Shown: positions 1 to 8,580, numbered from the stretch's first letter. The stretch is DNA of 17,208 nucleotides from an uncultured Chromatiaceae bacterium (GCA_946482615.1 CAMLSF010000081.1:1-17208); one strand, 5' to 3'. Notes: a model not told the origin generated them from the letters alone. Program-made: numbers and translations.

Positions 1-312
1 GAAGCCGAATTATTAACTTTTCAGCCGGACTTAAAAACCGACCTGTTAGTGCTGGGCCATCATGGCAGTAAAAGCTCCAGTCAACTGGACTTCTTAAGTC
101 ACATTAAACCCTTGCTGGCGCTCAATAGTGCCGCCGCCCATAATGCCTATGGCCACCCCAGTGCAGAGGTGCTGGGGCGACTGGCGCTGCTGCAAATCCC
201 TCTGCTCAATACCGCAGAGCAGGGTGCTATCCGGATTGAAATGACTGAACAACAGCTCCATATCTGGCCCTACCGGCAGCAGCCTTTGCCTTTTTGGCTG
301 CAAAAGCAGTGA
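1..312 (+). CDS. comEC: ComEC/Rec2 DNA-uptake protein, C-terminal end (partial)
   Basis: The reading frame is open from the first base and ends at TGA 310-312, so only about the last 103 residues of a much longer protein are present. The segment carries an LGHHGSKSSS motif (roughly residues 18-27 of the fragment), the late HHGS metal-binding signature of the metallo-beta-lactamase-like domain found at the C terminus of ComEC/Rec2 proteins. ComEC forms the inner-membrane channel for single-stranded DNA during natural transformation; the lactamase-like domain is thought to degrade or process the non-transported strand. The membrane part lies upstream of the window. The neighbour downstream is msbA, the same order as ycaI(comEC)-msbA in E. 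coli, which supports the call. A GTG at 49 is internal and is not the true start. Confidence 0.85.
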   Translation, partial: EAELLTFQPDLKTDLLVLGHHGSKSSSQLDFLSHIKPLLALNSAAAHNAYGHPSAEVLGRLALLQIPLLNTAEQGAIRIEMTEQQLHIWPYRQQPLPFWLQKQ

Positions 313-342
313 ACAATTGCTGAAAGCGCCTGCACAACAAGG

Positions 343-348
343 TAGAAT
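343..348 (+). promoter_or_regulatory. Possible -10 box upstream of msbA
   Basis: TAGAAT (five of six bases match TATAAT) lies 32 bases before the msbA start, in the 68-base gap after comEC. No good -35 sits at 16-18 bases; TTGCTG at 317-322 would need a 20-base spacer. This is a weak candidate for a promoter of the msbA-lpxK-ycaR-kdsB cluster. Confidence 0.25.
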
Positions 349-380
349 GGCGGCGGTTTTCTTATTCTCTGGGGTTAAAT

Positions 381-2132
381 TTGTCTTCACAAACAACGGG
401 TTCAATTAGCACCTTTAAACGTCTGATGCGGTATTTAAAACCCTACAAAGCAGGTTTTGCGCTGGCGATGTTTGGTATGGCAGGTTATGCCTGTGTCGAT
501 ATTTACTTTATTTCTCAGTTTTCCAGCTTTATTGACCGGGGTATCACACAAAAAGATACCGCCTATTTAGCCTGGGCTCCGGTTTTTGTCGTCGGCATGT
601 TTTTCCTGCGTGGTGTGTTTCATTTTATCTCCAGCTACTGCCTGAACTGGGCTGGAACTCATATAGTCAAAGACTTACGCCAGCAACTGTTCCGTCAGAT
701 GATTGCTTTGCCTGTCAGTTACCATGACAAACATTCAACAGGTGAGCTGATTTCGAAAATTACCTACGATGCTGAACAAATTAAACAAGCGTCCAGTAAA
801 GCCCTGGTGGTGCTTATTCACGAAGGTGTGTTTGTTTTAGGTTGTCTGGGCCTGATGTTTTATAACAGCTGGCAGCTGTCGCTGATTTTTTTGGTGATAG
901 CCCCACTGATTGCTGTGATAGTAGCGCAGGTGTCGAAACGTTTTCGTAAAATCAGCAGCAATATGCAAAATGCGATGGGTGATGTCACCACCAGCTCGGA
1001 GCAAATGTTAAACGGCCATAAAGTGATTTTATCTTTTGGCGCTGGCGATTTAGAAAACAACAGATTTAAAGCGGTGAATAACCGCAACCGTCAGCTGGAT
1101 GTCAAAATGGAAGCGACCCGCGCCATCAGTGTCTCGCTGATTCAACTGATCGCCTCTTTTGCTTTGGCTTTTGTGATTTATCTGGCGAGCTTCCCCGCTA
1201 TGCTGGACACCTTAACCCCTGGTACGTTTAGTGAAATGATCACCGCCATGATGCTGCTGTTAAAACCTCTGAAACAGCTGACTACGGTCAATAGTGATTT
1301 TCAGCGCGGCATGGCAGCTGCGGCTAATGTGTTTAAGGTGCTGGATGAAAAGCCTGAGCAGGACACTGGTACTATTGAACTGAAACAGGTGACAGGTGCC
1401 ATTGAAATTAAAGACTTAAGTTTTCACTACCCTGGTCATGAAAAACAGGTGTTAAAGCAGATCAATATCAAAGTCGAACCTGGCCAGACCGTCGCTTTGG
1501 TTGGCCGCTCCGGCAGCGGCAAAACCACCATTTCCAGCTTATTGCCACGTTTTTATGAAATTGAACAAGGTGAAATTTTACTGGATGGCATCAATACCAA
1601 AGACTGTACGCTGGATTCATTACGCTCGCAGATGGCCGTGGTCTCGCAGCATGTGGTGCTGTTTAACGACACCATCGCCAATAACATAGCTTATGGCTAT
1701 CGTGGTGAATTAAGCCGGGAGCGTCTGCTGGAAGTGGCCGAAAAAGCCCATGTGATGGAGTTTGTGCAGCAGATGCCTGAAGGCCTTGATACTGAAATTG
1801 GCGAAAACGGCGTGACTTTATCCGGTGGGCAACGTCAGCGTATTGCCATAGCCCGGGCTTTATTACGTCAGGCGCCGCTGCTTATTCTGGATGAAGCCAC
1901 TTCTGCTTTGGATACCGAATCAGAACGTAAAATTCAGGGCGCTTTGGATGAGTTATTTAAAGGCCGCACCAGTATTGTGATAGCGCACCGTTTATCCACT
2001 ATTGAAAATGCTGATCAGATTTTAGTGATGGATCAGGGCCAGATTGTAGAGCAGGGCACTCATCAGTCCTTGCTGACACAAAATGGTTATTATGCTCAGC
2101 TGTATAAAATGCAATTTAGTGAAGCCGGATGA
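381..2132 (+). CDS. msbA: Lipid A export ABC transporter, permease/ATP-binding protein MsbA
   Basis: MsbA flips core-lipid A from the inner to the outer leaflet of the inner membrane, driven by ATP. At 583 residues it is one residue longer than E. coli MsbA. The N-terminal half holds six hydrophobic membrane segments (type-1 exporter fold, about residues 20-310). The nucleotide-binding domain follows: Walker A GRSGSGKT at 375-382, signature LSGGQ at 480-484, Walker B LLILDE with D504 and catalytic E505, and H-loop His536. The start is TTG at 381, with GGGG at 371-374 as a plausible ribosome binding site; the first in-frame ATG (426) would remove the conserved N-terminal segment, so TTG is preferred. 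The gene overlaps lpxK by four bases (ATGA), which indicates translational coupling. The order comEC-msbA-lpxK is conserved in gammaproteobacteria. Confidence 0.96.
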   Translation: MSSQTTGSISTFKRLMRYLKPYKAGFALAMFGMAGYACVDIYFISQFSSFIDRGITQKDTAYLAWAPVFVVGMFFLRGVFHFISSYCLNWAGTHIVKDLRQQLFRQMIALPVSYHDKHSTGELISKITYDAEQIKQASSKALVVLIHEGVFVLGCLGLMFYNSWQLSLIFLVIAPLIAVIVAQVSKRFRKISSNMQNAMGDVTTSSEQMLNGHKVILSFGAGDLENNRFKAVNNRNRQLDVKMEATRAISVSLIQLIASFALAFVIYLASFPAMLDTLTPGTFSEMITAMMLLLKPLKQLTTVNSDFQRGMAAAANVFKVLDEKPEQDTGTIELKQVTGAIEIKDLSFHYPGHEKQVLKQINIKVEPGQTVALVGRSGSGKTTISSLLPRFYEIEQGEILLDGINTKDCTLDSLRSQMAVVSQHVVLFNDTIANNIAYGYRGELSRERLLEVAEKAHVMEFVQQMPEGLDTEIGENGVTLSGGQRQRIAIARALLRQAPLLILDEATSALDTESERKIQGALDELFKGRTSIVIAHRLSTIENADQILVMDQGQIVEQGTHQSLLTQNGYYAQLYKMQFSEAG

Positions 2133-3094
2133 ACTGGTGGGAGAGAGGCTGGTATCGCCAGCACCCTTTTACTTTGTTGTTCTGGCCGCTGAGTCTGCTG
2201 TACCGGTGGGTCGCTGTTATTCGCCGTTTTGGCTATCAGCGCGGCTGGTTTCAATCTTTTGCGGTGGAAAAACCTGTTGTTATTGTCGGTAATATTTCGG
2301 TGGGTGGTACAGGAAAAACGCCTTTTACTTTGTGGCTTTGTAAGTTTTTAACAGAGCAGGGTTTTACCCCTGGTATTGTCAGCCGGGGTTATGGTGCCCG
2401 TATCACAGAGCCTGTGCGGGTCAGCTCTGTGCATTTGGCTTCTGATGTAGGTGATGAACCTTTGCTTTTGGCCCGCAACAGTCATTGCCCTGTGGTGGTT
2501 TGTCCGGACAGAGTGGCAGCTGCGCAGTATCTGCTGGAAACCACAGACTGCGATATAGTGATCAGCGACGATGGCCTGCAGCATTACCGGTTACAACGCG
2601 ACTTGGAACTGGTGTTGATTGATGGTCAACGTGGTTTGGGTAATCAGCAATTATTGCCGGCAGGGCCTTTGCGGGAGCCTGTGTCGCGTTTACAAAAAGT
2701 AGATGCAGTGATCGTCAATAGTGGTGACTTTGCTCTGGCGTCGCACAAGATGCAGTTAAAGCCTGTCAGGCCACAAGCTTTGGATGGTCAGAGTCAGTGG
2801 CAAGCACAGCCAGTGACTTTAGTGGCCGCTATAGGCAATCCCCAGCGTTTTGTCGATACGGTCAAAAGTGTTGGCATAGAGATTAAAAGCACTGCTTTTT
2901 TCCGCGATCATTTTGCTTTTGATGAAAGTAGCCTGGCTGATATCGAAGGTCCGGTGCTGATGACAGAAAAAGATGCGGTCAAATGCCGCGCTTTTGCCAA
3001 ACCCCATTGGTATTACCTGCCGGTGGAAGCCGACCTGTCGGACGAATTTAAATTCTGGCTGCAGCAACAGCTGCGTCAATGGAGAGATAAATAA
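2129..3094 (+). CDS. lpxK: Tetraacyldisaccharide 4'-kinase LpxK
   Basis: LpxK phosphorylates the 4' position of the tetraacyldisaccharide 1-phosphate precursor, giving lipid IVA, the sixth step of lipid A synthesis, at the cytoplasmic face of the inner membrane. The 321-residue length is close to the E. coli enzyme (328). An N-terminal hydrophobic/amphipathic stretch (about residues 14-31) probably anchors it to the membrane. The P-loop is [11 protein letters not shown] at 54-64, followed by SRGYG at 85-89, GDEP at 108-111 and the family motif DDGLQHYRL at 147-155. The ATG overlaps the msbA stop, and its TAA (3092-3094) overlaps the next ATG by one base, so it is translated as part of the cluster. 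Product LpxK feeds the KDO transfer step whose donor is made by KdsB two genes downstream. Confidence 0.96.
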   Translation: MNWWERGWYRQHPFTLLFWPLSLLYRWVAVIRRFGYQRGWFQSFAVEKPVVIVGNISVGGTGKTPFTLWLCKFLTEQGFTPGIVSRGYGARITEPVRVSSVHLASDVGDEPLLLARNSHCPVVVCPDRVAAAQYLLETTDCDIVISDDGLQHYRLQRDLELVLIDGQRGLGNQQLLPAGPLREPVSRLQKVDAVIVNSGDFALASHKMQLKPVRPQALDGQSQWQAQPVTLVAAIGNPQRFVDTVKSVGIEIKSTAFFRDHFAFDESSLADIEGPVLMTEKDAVKCRAFAKPHWYYLPVEADLSDEFKFWLQQQLRQWRDK

Positions 3095-3288
3095 TGGCTT
3101 TAAATATCGCCTTACTGGACATCATTGCTTGTCCTTTGTGTAAAAACAAACTGAAGCTGGATAAAGAAAAACAGGAGCTGATTTGTACTGCCGATCGTCT
3201 GGCTTATCCAATCAAACAACATATTCCGGTGTTATTAACCTCTGAAGCCCGTACTTTAACTCTGGATGAGGCGGAAAAATGGCGTTAG
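3094..3288 (+). CDS. ycaR: YcaR-family (UPF0434, Trm112-like) small protein
   Basis: A 64-residue protein of the Trm112-like UPF0434 family. It has a CPLC pair (Cys13, Cys16) and a third cysteine (Cys31) before an AYPI...IPVLL stretch, as in E. coli YcaR. The fourth metal ligand of true Trm112 zinc proteins is not obvious. Eukaryotic and archaeal Trm112 activates methyltransferases; the role of the bacterial protein is not settled. Its position between lpxK and kdsB is conserved in gammaproteobacteria. The start overlaps the lpxK stop (TAATG), and the 3' end overlaps kdsB by 10 bases, so its expression is tied to lipid A/KDO genes. The E. coli ycaQ gene found between lpxK and ycaR is absent here. 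Confidence 0.88.
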   Translation: MALNIALLDIIACPLCKNKLKLDKEKQELICTADRLAYPIKQHIPVLLTSEARTLTLDEAEKWR

Positions 3289-4055
3289 TACAAGCGGCGT
3301 TCATTAAAACTGGGTTTCTGGTCGTTATTCCGGCCCGTTACGCCAGCAGCCGTTTACCGGGCAAACCTCTGGCTGATATTGCAGGCCAGACTATGATTGA
3401 ACGGGTTTACCGTCAGGCCATTAAAAGTGGTGCAGAGCGGGTGGTAATTGCGACAGACGATGCCAGGGTGCAACAGGTCTGTGAAGCTTTTGGTGCTGAA
3501 GTTTGTATGACCAGCCCGGCCCATAACTCAGGCACTGAACGTCTGGCTGAAGTGGTGTCTTTGTTAGGCCTGAGCCATGATACTGTAGTGGTCAATGTAC
3601 AAGGTGACGAGCCTTTTATTCCGCCTGCTATTATCCGCCAGGTGGCGGAAAACTTAGCCAGTCAGACTAAAGCACGAATGGCGACTTTATCAGTGCCTAT
3701 TGAGCATCAGGACGAAGTACAAAACCCTAATGTGGTCAAAGTACAAAGCGACAAAAATGGTTATGCGCTGTATTTCAGCCGCTCTGTGATCCCCTATGAC
3801 AGAGACAAAGCTTTTACCAAAGAGCTGATGGATATCTATCGTCGTCATATAGGTATTTATGCCTACCGTGCTGGTTTTATTAAAGATTATGTCAGCTGGC
3901 CTGCGTCACAACTGGAGCAGATTGAATGCCTGGAGCAGCTTAGAGTTTTGTGGCAGGGCGAAGCTATTCATGTCGCTACTGCGCTTGAAGTGCCCGCTGT
4001 AGGTGTAGATACGCCAGAGGATTTAGAACGGGCCCGTCTGGTGGCGGCTTTATAA
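3279..4055 (+). CDS. kdsB: 3-deoxy-manno-octulosonate cytidylyltransferase (CMP-KDO synthetase)
   Basis: KdsB couples CTP and KDO to give CMP-KDO, the activated sugar used by WaaA to add KDO to lipid IVA. The protein has 258 residues against 248 in E. coli; the extra length is mainly an N-terminal extension of about ten residues before the nucleotide-binding motif [13 protein letters not shown] (18-30). Further marks are SGTERLAEV (84-92), VNVQGDEP (105-112, with metal-binding Asp110) and [12 protein letters not shown] near the C terminus. ATG 3279 lies inside the end of ycaR, preceded by AGGCGG at 3269-3274. No ATG, GTG or TTG lies just before PARYASS, so the overlapping start is the likely one. 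The stop TAA abuts the next gene's ATG. Confidence 0.96.
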   Translation: MALVQAAFIKTGFLVVIPARYASSRLPGKPLADIAGQTMIERVYRQAIKSGAERVVIATDDARVQQVCEAFGAEVCMTSPAHNSGTERLAEVVSLLGLSHDTVVVNVQGDEPFIPPAIIRQVAENLASQTKARMATLSVPIEHQDEVQNPNVVKVQSDKNGYALYFSRSVIPYDRDKAFTKELMDIYRRHIGIYAYRAGFIKDYVSWPASQLEQIECLEQLRVLWQGEAIHVATALEVPAVGVDTPEDLERARLVAAL

Positions 4056-4763
4056 ATGACGTTAAAACTGGTGTTTGATCACGCCGATTTTCTGGTGTTG
4101 GATAAACCTTCCGGCATCAGTTTTCATTCTGAGTTTGAAGCTGGTGTGGTGGCTTTGGCTGAAGCTCAGTTTGGGCTGAAACTTTATGCCGTGCATCGGC
4201 TGGATAAAGGCACCTCAGGTTTATTGCTGCTGGCCAAAAGCAGCGCAGCGGCGGCATCTTTATCTGAACTGTTTCAAAACCAGCAGATCCAAAAATTTTA
4301 TCTGGCGCTGACCGATCAAAAACCAAAGAAAAAACAAGGTTGGGTTAAAGGCGATATGGTGCAGGCGCGTCGCTCGGCCTGGAAATTGACCAGTAGTTTA
4401 ACCAATCCTGCGGTCAGTTATTTTGTCTCGGCGTTTTACGAAGTGGCAGGGCGCAGAGCTTTTCTGGTGAAACCTTTTACCGGTAAAACTCATCAGGTGC
4501 GTGTGGCGTTAAAAAGTGTCAGCGCCGCCATATTAGGCGATGAGTTGTATCAGGGCAGCGCAGCAGATCGTATCTGCCTGCACGCTTATGCTTTGTATTT
4601 TAGCTGGGGTGGCGCACAAATTAAGCTGGTGTTGCCGCCCTCTGAAGGCTCCGATTTTTTGGCTGAGCCCTTGCAACAGTATCTGCGCCTGTATTGGGCA
4701 GAACCTGCTTTATTGGACTGGCCTTCGTATCAAAAACCTACGACGTCTAAGACCGTAGAGTAA
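4056..4763 (+). CDS. RluA-family RNA pseudouridine synthase
   Basis: A 235-residue member of the RluA/RsuA pseudouridine synthase superfamily. It shows the catalytic motif HRLDKGTSG at 47-55, with Asp50 as the catalytic aspartate, preceded by LDKPSGISFH (15-24) and followed by a KTHQVRVAL stretch typical of the C-terminal part of the fold. There is no N-terminal S4 RNA-binding domain, so it resembles the short single-domain members rather than RluB/C/D. The RNA target cannot be told from the sequence. The ATG begins directly after the kdsB stop, with no gap, so it should be the last gene of the envelope cluster; tcdA follows after 13 bases. I recall a similar TIGR01621-type synthase in Shewanella/Vibrio relatives, but that assignment is from memory. 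Confidence 0.88.
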   Translation: MTLKLVFDHADFLVLDKPSGISFHSEFEAGVVALAEAQFGLKLYAVHRLDKGTSGLLLLAKSSAAAASLSELFQNQQIQKFYLALTDQKPKKKQGWVKGDMVQARRSAWKLTSSLTNPAVSYFVSAFYEVAGRRAFLVKPFTGKTHQVRVALKSVSAAILGDELYQGSAADRICLHAYALYFSWGGAQIKLVLPPSEGSDFLAEPLQQYLRLYWAEPALLDWPSYQKPTTSKTVE

Positions 4764-4776
4764 AAGAGTATTTAAC

Positions 4777-5565
4777 GTGTCCGATTATTTATTACGTTTT
4801 GCCGGCATAGGCCGTTTGTATGGCACCAAAGCACTGGATGCGTTTCAGAAATCTCATGTTTGTGTGGTCGGCATAGGAGGTGTCGGCAGCTGGGCGGCTG
4901 AAGCTTTAGCGCGCTCCGGCATAGGCGAAATCACCCTGATTGATTTGGATGATATTTGTATCAGCAATACCAACAGGCAGCTGCATGCTTTATCGGACAG
5001 CATAGGCAAAGACAAAGTGGCGGTGATGGCTGAACGTATTAAAGCTATTAATCCGGATTGCAAAGTGCATCAGGTCGAAGATTTTGTCAGTCATGACAAT
5101 TTATTTCAGCTGATGAGCACAGATTTTGATTATGTGGTGGATTGCATCGATTCGATCAAAGCCAAAGTGGCGCTGATTGCACACTGCAAACGCAATAAAA
5201 TTGCGATAGTGACGGTTGGTGGTGCAGGCGGGCAGGTCGATCCAACGCAAATTCAGCTGGCTGATTTAAGTCAGACAGTGTACGACCCTCTGTTATCCAA
5301 AGTGCGTAATACCCTGCGCCGGGACTACAACTACAGCCGTAACCCCAAACGGCGTTTTGGTATAGATGCGGTTTATTCCACCGAGCAGTTGGTGTATCCA
5401 AAAGCTGATGGCACTGTCTGTCAGACCAAACCTGAACTGGATGGTCCTATGCGTTTAGATTGCAGTGGTGGTTTTGGTGCTGTCACAGTAGTCACAGGCT
5501 CTTTTGCTTTTGTGGCTGTCTCCAGAGTGCTAAAGAAACTCGCTGACAAAGCCAATAAAGCTTGA
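4777..5565 (+). CDS. tcdA: tRNA threonylcarbamoyladenosine dehydratase TcdA (CsdL/YgdL)
   Basis: TcdA is an E1-like, ATP-dependent enzyme that cyclises the t6A modification at position 37 of ANN-decoding tRNAs to ct6A. It has 262 residues (E. coli 268). The adenylating ThiF/MoeB fold shows the nucleotide motif GIGGVGSW at 32-39, acidic LIDLDD at 54-59, NTNRQ at 64-68, and a late conserved DCSGGFGA with Cys229. The start is GTG at 4777 with a modest AAGAG at 4763-4767; it gives an N terminus (SDYLLRF) that aligns with the E. coli protein minus a few residues. It converges on csdE-csdA, the cysteine desulfurase pair required with TcdA in E. coli, leaving only nine bases between stop codons. Confidence 0.95.
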   Translation: MSDYLLRFAGIGRLYGTKALDAFQKSHVCVVGIGGVGSWAAEALARSGIGEITLIDLDDICISNTNRQLHALSDSIGKDKVAVMAERIKAINPDCKVHQVEDFVSHDNLFQLMSTDFDYVVDCIDSIKAKVALIAHCKRNKIAIVTVGGAGGQVDPTQIQLADLSQTVYDPLLSKVRNTLRRDYNYSRNPKRRFGIDAVYSTEQLVYPKADGTVCQTKPELDGPMRLDCSGGFGAVTVVTGSFAFVAVSRVLKKLADKANKA

Positions 5566-5593
5566 TCTATAGATCTAGAGCACAGCTTTTATT
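5554..5593. terminator. Weak bidirectional hairpin at the tcdA/csdE convergence
   Basis: AATAAAGCT (5554-5562) can pair with AGCTTTTATT (5584-5593) with one bulged T, giving an A/T-rich stem with run-out T residues on both strands. Inside the loop is a perfect 12-base palindrome, GATCTATAGATC, at 5564-5575. The elements overlap the ends of both genes. A role as a shared terminator is inferred from position; the stem is weak. Confidence 0.35.
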
Positions 5594-6015
5594 TTAGTGA
5601 GTACAGCCAGCAACCCATTACTGCGCGACTGGCTGATATTTTGTTGCAGCTGTAATTCGTTGAGTAATAGCTCTGGCGTCGCTTTGGCTAACTCTTTAGC
5701 TGTGAAGCCATTCACTTGGGCTAAAATCAAGATAATCAACCCTTTTACAATACGGGCATCGCTGTCAAAGGCCCAAAAATGCTGTGTTGTGACAGGGTCC
5801 TGATAATGCAGCAGCCAGGCTTTTGCTTCACAGCCCTGCACCAAAAACTCATCTCTGTGCCACTCGCTGTCAAAAGCCGGTAGTTCTTTGCCCAGCGTCA
5901 TTAAAATTCTGTATTTACTTTGCCAGTCTTTCAGCTGACGCAATTGTGGCAGTTGGTTCGCGTAAATATTTTTTAGTGCAGTGGCGGTTTCTGTAAAGAT
6001 ATCTGGTCGGATCAT
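5575..6015 (-). CDS. csdE: Cysteine desulfurase sulfur acceptor CsdE (SufE family)
   Basis: A 146-residue SufE-family protein. The family cysteine is in FLVQGCEAKAW, at Cys62, matching Cys61 of E. coli CsdE, which takes the persulfide from CsdA. The ATG (6013-6015) overlaps the csdA stop by four bases, so csdA-csdE is a coupled two-gene unit read leftward. Pairing with a CsdA-type desulfurase and facing tcdA argue for CsdE rather than SufE; no other suf genes (sufBCD) are near. The known role is sulfur transfer for the CsdA branch, including the step needed for ct6A formation by TcdA in E. coli; iron-sulfur work is also possible. Confidence 0.92.
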   Translation of the reverse strand: MIRPDIFTETATALKNIYANQLPQLRQLKDWQSKYRILMTLGKELPAFDSEWHRDEFLVQGCEAKAWLLHYQDPVTTQHFWAFDSDARIVKGLIILILAQVNGFTAKELAKATPELLLNELQLQQNISQSRSNGLLAVLTKIKAVL

Positions 6016-7226
6016 TCAGTAAGTAACTCCACTGCTGTAGCTAAAGCGGTCAAAGTCCGGTCAATTTCGTCGAAACTGTTATAACAGGCAAAAGAAAAAC
6101 GCACTGAACCCTGGGAATTGATGGCCTGAAACAGCGGCATAGCACAATGAGTTCCGGCCCGAACTGCGATTTTTTGCTGGTCAAGCAGGGTGGCGAGGTC
6201 GGCAGGGTGCTCATTTTTCAGGTTGAGTGCCACTATTCCTGCGTTAGTTGTCGGACCAGAGAGCAGCTCCAAAGCCGGAATTTGCTGACAACCGGCATAA
6301 AACCGCTGCACCAGCGCTGTTTTGTGCTGCGCAAAAGCGGTCATATCCTGCTGCTGTAGCCATAAAATAGCGGCAGCAAGGCCAATAGCACCCGCCATAT
6401 TGGGTGTACCAGCTTCTAATCTGTAGGGTAAATCGTTCCAACTGCTTTGGCTAAAACTGACGGTTTTAATCATTTCACCACCGCCCAGCATGGGCCGCAG
6501 TAGTTCTAAGTATTTGGTTTTGCCATACAACACGCCAATGCCGGTTGGACCATACAGCTTGTGGCCTGAAAACAGATAAAAATCGACATCCAGAGCCTGT
6601 ACGTCCACTGTCTCCCAAACAATACCCTGAGCACCGTCCAGCACCACTATGGCGCCTGCAGCCTTGGCCAGACGCACTATGTCCGCTATCGGCTGAATAT
6701 GCCCCAGCGCGTTGGATACATGGCTGATACTGACCACTTTGGGTTTGAGCTTTAATAACTCGGTAAAAGCGGCAAGGTCAAATCTATGTTCAGCTGTTAA
6801 AGGCACCACATCCAGCTGCACGCCATAAGGTTGGGCGTGAATATGCCAGGGCACTATATTGGCGTGATGTTCCATAGATGAAATTAATACCCGATCGCCG
6901 GATTGCAATACAGGTCCCATCAGGCCAAAAACCAGCTGATTAAAACCTGCAGTAGTGCCGCAGGTCCAGATGATTTCATGCGAATAACGGGCATTGAGAA
7001 ACTGAGCCACAGTGGTTCTGGCCGCTTCAAAAGCTGCTGTGGCTTGTTGACTTAAGCCGTGGGCCGAGCGGTGCACATTGCTGTTGTGTTGGCTGTAAAA
7101 TTGATCCATTGCATCAAGCACAGTTTGAGGCTTGTGCAAAGTGGCTGCATTATCCAGGTAAATCCACTCTGGATGTGCGCTAAAAAAAGGGAATTGTTGA
7201 CGTAAAGCGGATAAATCGAAGTTCAA
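6012..7226 (-). CDS. csdA: Cysteine desulfurase CsdA (SufS/CsdA class)
   Basis: A PLP-dependent class V aminotransferase-fold enzyme that removes sulfur from L-cysteine (or selenium from selenocysteine) as an enzyme persulfide. Counting from the longer frame start at 7235, the PLP lysine is Lys226 in SGHKLYGPTG, the active cysteine is Cys364 in RAGTHCAMP, and EHH is at 122-124. Two TTG codons could start it. TTG 7233-7235 has TTAGG directly against it, with no spacer. TTG 7224-7226 has that same TTAGG nine bases upstream and gives an N terminus MNFDLSALRQQFP that aligns with the E. coli start, so I chose 7226 (404 residues). It is followed by csdE with a four-base overlap and preceded by the gltA terminator, so it should have its own weak promoter or depend on read-through. 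Confidence 0.92.
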   Translation of the reverse strand: MNFDLSALRQQFPFFSAHPEWIYLDNAATLHKPQTVLDAMDQFYSQHNSNVHRSAHGLSQQATAAFEAARTTVAQFLNARYSHEIIWTCGTTAGFNQLVFGLMGPVLQSGDRVLISSMEHHANIVPWHIHAQPYGVQLDVVPLTAEHRFDLAAFTELLKLKPKVVSISHVSNALGHIQPIADIVRLAKAAGAIVVLDGAQGIVWETVDVQALDVDFYLFSGHKLYGPTGIGVLYGKTKYLELLRPMLGGGEMIKTVSFSQSSWNDLPYRLEAGTPNMAGAIGLAAAILWLQQQDMTAFAQHKTALVQRFYAGCQQIPALELLSGPTTNAGIVALNLKNEHPADLATLLDQQKIAVRAGTHCAMPLFQAINSQGSVRFSFACYNSFDEIDRTLTALATAVELLTE

Positions 7227-7235
7227 GGTTGCCAA

Positions 7236-7240
7236 CCTAA
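7236..7240 (-). promoter_or_regulatory. Ribosome binding site deciding the csdA start
   Basis: On the minus strand TTAGG lies next to the first TTG (7233-7235) but nine bases before the second TTG (7224-7226). The spacing favours the second as the start. The site is short and the choice is an inference. Confidence 0.4.
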
Positions 7241-7281
7241 AGCAAAAACAAATGAGGCCGGATCATAACATCCGGCCTCAT
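7241..7281 (-). terminator. Intrinsic terminator of gltA
   Basis: A perfect 12-base inverted repeat, ATGAGGCCGGAT (7252-7263) and ATCCGGCCTCAT (7270-7281), with a six-base loop. Read on the minus strand it lies eight bases after the gltA stop and is followed by TTTGTTTTTGC. This is a textbook rho-independent terminator and separates gltA from csdA. Confidence 0.9.
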
Positions 7282-7288
7282 CAGCAGG

Positions 7289-8566
7289 TTAGGCTTTTTT
7301 GAAGTCGCGTTTGGTATAACCGGTATACAGCTGACGCGGACGACCAATTTTGTGGCCTTTGTCTGACAGCATTTCGTCCCAGTGTGAGATCCAGCCGACA
7401 GTACGTGACATAGCAAAAATCACAGTAAACATGCTGGTTGGAATACCAATGGCTTTTAAAATAATGCCTGAGTAGAAATCCACGTTTGGATAGAGTTTCT
7501 TCTCAATGAAGTAAGGGTCTGACAGCGCAATACGCTCCAGTTCCATAGCAACATCCAGCAGAGGATCCTTGATGTTCAGCTCTTTTAACACTTCGTGGCA
7601 GGTTTCACGCATCACTTTGGCACGAGGGTCAAAGTTTTTATAAACGCGGTGACCAAAGCCCATCAGACGGAAGCTGTCATTTTTGTCTTTAGCGCGAGCC
7701 ACAAACTCAGGAATACGCTCTACAGAGCCGATTTCCTGTAACATTTTTAAGCAGGCTTCGTTGGCGCCGCCGTGTGCCGGACCCCACAAAGAAGCTACGC
7801 CGGCAGCGATACAAGCGTAAGGGTTAGCGCCTGAAGAACCTGCTAAACGTACTGTAGAGGTTGAAGCGTTTTGTTCATGGTCTGCGTGCAGCATAAAAAT
7901 ACGGTCCATTGCTTTTGCAAGAATAGGACTGACTTTGTAATCTTCAGCTGGTACAGAGAACATCATATGCAGGAAGTTTTCTGCATAAGTTAAGTCATTG
8001 CGTGGATACACAAAAGGCTGACCTACTGTGTATTTATACGCCATGGCAGAGATAGTAGGTAACTTGGCTATTAAACGGTGAGCACTGCGTTTACGCTGCT
8101 CCGGGTCGTTAATGTCCAGGTCTGAGTGGTAGAAAGAAGACAAAGCACCCACCACACCACAAAGCATGGCCATAGGGTGAGCGTCCACACGGAAACCCTG
8201 GAAAAATGAGGCAATTTTTTCATGCACCATAGTGTGGCGCGTGATGGTATGCACAAATTCGTCGTACTGAGTTTTTGTTGGTAATTCGCCTTCCAGTAAC
8301 AGGTAGCAGGTTTCCAGATAATCTGAATGTTCTGCTAACTGCTCAATTGGATAACCCCGGTGTAACAACACGCCATTATCACCGTCTATATAGGTGATTT
8401 TTGATTCGCACGAACCCGTAGCCATAAAGCCCGGATCGAAGGTGAAGTATCCTTGCTGACCTAAAGCACGAACATCAATAACATCAGTGCCTGCAGTGCC
8501 AGAATAGATAGGAAGTTCAAATGGTGCTTGTCCTTCGATCTGCACGACAGCTTTTTTATCTGCCAT
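7289..8566 (-). CDS. gltA: Citrate synthase (type II, hexameric)
   Basis: GltA condenses oxaloacetate and acetyl-CoA to citrate, the entry step of the TCA cycle. The 425 residues align end to end with E. coli GltA (427). The catalytic residues are present: His265 in WGPAHGG, His306 in GFGHRVY and Asp363 in NVDFYSG. The N-terminal extension domain (about residues 1-60, with FTFDPGF at 41-47) is the part that marks the long, NADH-sensitive gammaproteobacterial type; allosteric NADH control is therefore likely but not shown by sequence alone. The ATG has a strong site, AGGAG, seven bases upstream. It is transcribed away from sdhCDAB-sucABC across a shared 370-base control region and ends in a hairpin terminator. 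Confidence 0.97.
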   Translation of the reverse strand: MADKKAVVQIEGQAPFELPIYSGTAGTDVIDVRALGQQGYFTFDPGFMATGSCESKITYIDGDNGVLLHRGYPIEQLAEHSDYLETCYLLLEGELPTKTQYDEFVHTITRHTMVHEKIASFFQGFRVDAHPMAMLCGVVGALSSFYHSDLDINDPEQRKRSAHRLIAKLPTISAMAYKYTVGQPFVYPRNDLTYAENFLHMMFSVPAEDYKVSPILAKAMDRIFMLHADHEQNASTSTVRLAGSSGANPYACIAAGVASLWGPAHGGANEACLKMLQEIGSVERIPEFVARAKDKNDSFRLMGFGHRVYKNFDPRAKVMRETCHEVLKELNIKDPLLDVAMELERIALSDPYFIEKKLYPNVDFYSGIILKAIGIPTSMFTVIFAMSRTVGWISHWDEMLSDKGHKIGRPRQLYTGYTKRDFKKA

Positions 8567-8580
8567 TGGATTTCTCCTGT

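Noticed and set aside
94..405. 103-codon minus-strand frame over comEC and the msbA start
   Set aside because: It is antisense to the conserved ComEC fragment and msbA upstream region and has no family resemblance.
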